From: Flavobacterium psychrophilum
Lineage (GTDB): Bacteria > Bacteroidota > Bacteroidia > Flavobacteriales > Flavobacteriaceae
Length of the DNA: 7,121 nucleotides
Direction: 5' to 3'
Assembly: GCA_945866505.1 (NCBI GenBank)
Contig: CAMBHH010000175.1
Location: 1 to 7,121 of the forward strand
The notes beneath the pieces are model-generated. The model was not told the origin of the DNA. It worked only from the letters and a program-made list of their open reading frames with translations, and searched no databases. This document shows, one piece after another, positions 5,601 through 7,121 of the stretch. How positions within the stretch are numbered: the first letter of the stretch is position 1; every line of letters begins with the position of its first letter. The position numbers and the translations under genes were made by a program.

Positions 5601-6872
5601 CTATGCATTCTCCTTTGCTCTCTTCTCAGGTCGGATTATCATACGTAAAGCCGAATCTTTAGAGAAATACGCTACCATCCAATTATACAATGTTTGCAAT
5701 CTATTACGATATGTAATCAATGAAATTAGGTGTATAAACAACCAAATTAACCAAGCGAAAGAACCTTTAAAATGTAATTTTGGATTTGGTAGATCCACTA
5801 CAGCTTTCATTTTACCAATAATTGCCATTGAGCCTTTATCGTTGTATTTGAATGCTTTAAGAGATTTATTTTCAAGCATTGATTTGAAGTTGTCAGCAAG
5901 ATTTATGCCTTGCTGAATGGCGACTTGCGCCACCTGTGGATGACCTTGTGGGAAATTGGCATCAGTCAATTGGATACACGTATCGCCAATAGCATAAATG
6001 TTTTCAGTTGTGTTTAATTTGTTGAAAGCATCCGTAACCATTCGTCTGCCACGACCATAACTTTCTTTTGGAATTCCTTCAAATTCTCGGGCAGAAACGC
6101 CTGCTGCCCAAATTAAGTTTTTAGTATGAATAGTTTCGCCATTGGCAAAATAAACGATATCATCGACATAATCGGTCACTCTTGCGTTCAGTTTTACTAC
6201 GACTCCCAATTTAGTAACCGCTTCAAGCGTATCTTCTTGCGACTGCTTACTCATTGGCGACAACAAGGCATCAGCACCATCGACCAAATATATTTGACTA
6301 GCAGCTGTCGAAAGTTCTGGATATTCTTTAAGCAAAATGCTTTTTCGCATTTCGGCAAGCATGCCTGAAACTTCTACTCCTGTTGGTCCACCTCCAGCAA
6401 CTACGATTGTCAATAACTTTCTTCTCTTTCTAATGTCTTTGCAAGTAGCGGCTTTTTCCAGATTTTTCAACAAGGTATTCCGCATTTCGATGGCATCATT
6501 GAGCGTTTTCATCGGAATGGAGTTTTTCTTGACATTTTCCATTCCAAAATAACTTGTTTCGGCTCCAGTGGCAAAAACCAACTTGTCATAATGCAATTCT
6601 CCGTTGTTGAGGATGATTTTATTTTCGGCAGGGATTACACTTAGCAATTCGCCTAAACGAAATTGCAGATTCTTTTTGCCAGCAAAGAATTTTCGAAAGG
6701 GATAACTGATACTGGACGGCTCCAAATAGGCTGTAGCTACTTGATAGATAAGCGGCGCAAAGAAATTATAATTGTTTTTATCAACAAGAGTTACCTCAAT
6801 ACCCTTGCGGTTCAAGAGTTCTTTGGCTAAATTGATGCCAGCAAAACCACCACCTATGATTACTATCTGCAT
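5601..6872 (-). CDS. ndh: Type II NADH:quinone oxidoreductase (NDH-2)
   Basis: A 423-residue flavoprotein of normal NDH-2 length. It should oxidise NADH and reduce menaquinone at the inner face of the cytoplasmic membrane without pumping protons. Two dinucleotide-binding folds are visible: IIGGGFAGINLA (5-16) for FAD and VVAGGGPTGVEVSG (157-170) for NADH, with Glu167 at the conserved catalytic glutamate position. IYAIGD (292-297) carries the FAD-contacting Asp297. AQVAIQQG (315-322) is the quinone-site motif. The C-terminus has an amphipathic/hydrophobic stretch (about 372-386) followed by a basic YRNRLQ segment, as in the membrane-anchoring tail of the family. The gene stands alone: a promoter-like sequence lies 30-59 bases upstream, and the next gene upstream is on the same strand with a 61-base gap. 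Confidence 0.93.
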   Translation of the reverse strand: MQIVIIGGGFAGINLAKELLNRKGIEVTLVDKNNYNFFAPLIYQVATAYLEPSSISYPFRKFFAGKKNLQFRLGELLSVIPAENKIILNNGELHYDKLVFATGAETSYFGMENVKKNSIPMKTLNDAIEMRNTLLKNLEKAATCKDIRKRRKLLTIVVAGGGPTGVEVSGMLAEMRKSILLKEYPELSTAASQIYLVDGADALLSPMSKQSQEDTLEAVTKLGVVVKLNARVTDYVDDIVYFANGETIHTKNLIWAAGVSAREFEGIPKESYGRGRRMVTDAFNKLNTTENIYAIGDTCIQLTDANFPQGHPQVAQVAIQQGINLADNFKSMLENKSLKAFKYNDKGSMAIIGKMKAVVDLPNPKLHFKGSFAWLIWLFIHLISLITYRNRLQTLYNWMVAYFSKDSALRMIIRPEKRAKENA

Positions 6873-6902
6873 ATCGAAACTTTTATAATTGTAAATAATT
6901 TA

Positions 6903-6931
6903 TAAAAGTACAATATAAATTCAGTTGCAAA
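6903..6931 (-). promoter_or_regulatory. Bacteroidota-type promoter of the NDH-2 gene
   Basis: On the minus strand TTTG (6931-6928) is followed after exactly 17 bases by TACTTTTA (6910-6903). The Bacteroidota consensus is TTTG near -33 and TAnnTTTG near -7, with 17-23 bases between. Only the last base of the -7 box differs. Transcription would start around 6898-6895, leaving a short leader of about 25 bases before the ATG at 6872. The -33 box lies just past the stop codon of the upstream gene. Confidence 0.6.
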
Positions 6932-6933
6932 TA

Positions 6934-7121
6934 TTAGTTTTTGAATTTCTTAACAGGTTTTTCTCTATTTAAATCTGTTTTGATTTGAAGCAATTGATTG
7001 GCAAGTAATTTTTCTATCAATTCGTCTTTGGTCAAATGATGAAAAACGGTTTTGACTTTATTCTTAAATTCTGCTGAAACTTCATGATTGGGTTTGGTTT
7101 TGAAGATTTGTTTTGCCCACA
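6934..7121 (-). CDS. Unidentified protein, C-terminal end (partial)
   Basis: The minus strand is open from the window edge to a TAA at 6936-6934 and encodes 61 C-terminal residues. The tail is lysine-rich and predicted helical: WAKQIFKTKPNHEV at the start, then FHHLTKDELIEKLLANQLL, and finally a basic KPVKKFKN end. The 'LTKDELIEKLLANQLL' helix and basic end resemble accessory C-terminal segments of RNA-binding or DEAD-box helicase proteins, but this is only an impression and no family is claimed. The 5' part lies beyond the window. The stop is 61 bases before the NDH-2 ATG, and a promoter-like sequence lies in that gap. Confidence 0.7.
   Translation of the reverse strand, partial: WAKQIFKTKPNHEVSAEFKNKVKTVFHHLTKDELIEKLLANQLLQIKTDLNREKPVKKFKN

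Noticed and set aside
5560..5916. 118-codon plus-strand open frame
   Set aside because: It lies mostly antisense to the C-terminal coding region of NDH-2, starts in intergenic AT-rich DNA and encodes no recognisable motif; it is a shadow frame.
6126..6552. Two plus-strand open frames within the NDH-2 gene
   Set aside because: Both are antisense to the NADH-binding region of a clearly real gene and have no family resemblance.

Overview
The window looks like chromosome of a Bacteroidota member, most likely a Flavobacterium or close relative. The DNA is strongly AT-rich. The starts lack clear Shine-Dalgarno sequences and lie in A/T-rich leaders. One upstream region matches the Bacteroidota -33/-7 promoter type (TTTG, 17 bases, TAnnTTT-). 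The protein families (DUF2911, a flexirubin-like ketosynthase/carrier/PPTase set, NDH-2) also fit flavobacteria. This assignment comes from reading the sequence, not from a database search.

Left third, plus strand: a possible 3' end of an upstream gene (to 89) runs through a GC-rich REP-like hairpin (44-77). A tight three-gene operon follows: a FabF-type ketosynthase (157-1428), a discrete acyl carrier protein (1432-1683) and a 4'-phosphopantetheinyl transferase (1683-2180). The gaps are 3 bases and a 1-base TAATG overlap. Together these can make a holo-carrier protein and run decarboxylative condensation on it. This looks like one end of a specialised fatty acid/polyene cluster, possibly flexirubin or aryl polyene; the rest of the cluster would lie to the left of the window.

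Middle, minus strand: a two-gene operon converges on the PPTase with a 4-base overlap. Its first gene (4688-2775) encodes a soluble multi-domain regulator: cNMP-binding-like domain, two CBS domains, a GlnD-like DUF294 nucleotidyltransferase and its C-terminal domain. Its second gene (2773-2177) encodes a DnaQ-like DEDDh exonuclease fold in which two of the five catalytic residues are replaced (D to C, H to N). It may be a pseudo-exonuclease that serves as partner or target of the regulator. This is the most interesting point in the window.

Right third: a secreted DUF2911 protein on the plus strand (4868-5374) ends in a strong intrinsic terminator (5395-5432). A type II NADH:quinone oxidoreductase lies on the minus strand (6872-5601) behind a good Bacteroidota-type promoter. 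The last 188 bases hold the C-terminal 61 codons of an unidentified minus-strand gene. No rRNA, tRNA, CRISPR array, insertion sequence or phage gene is visible.
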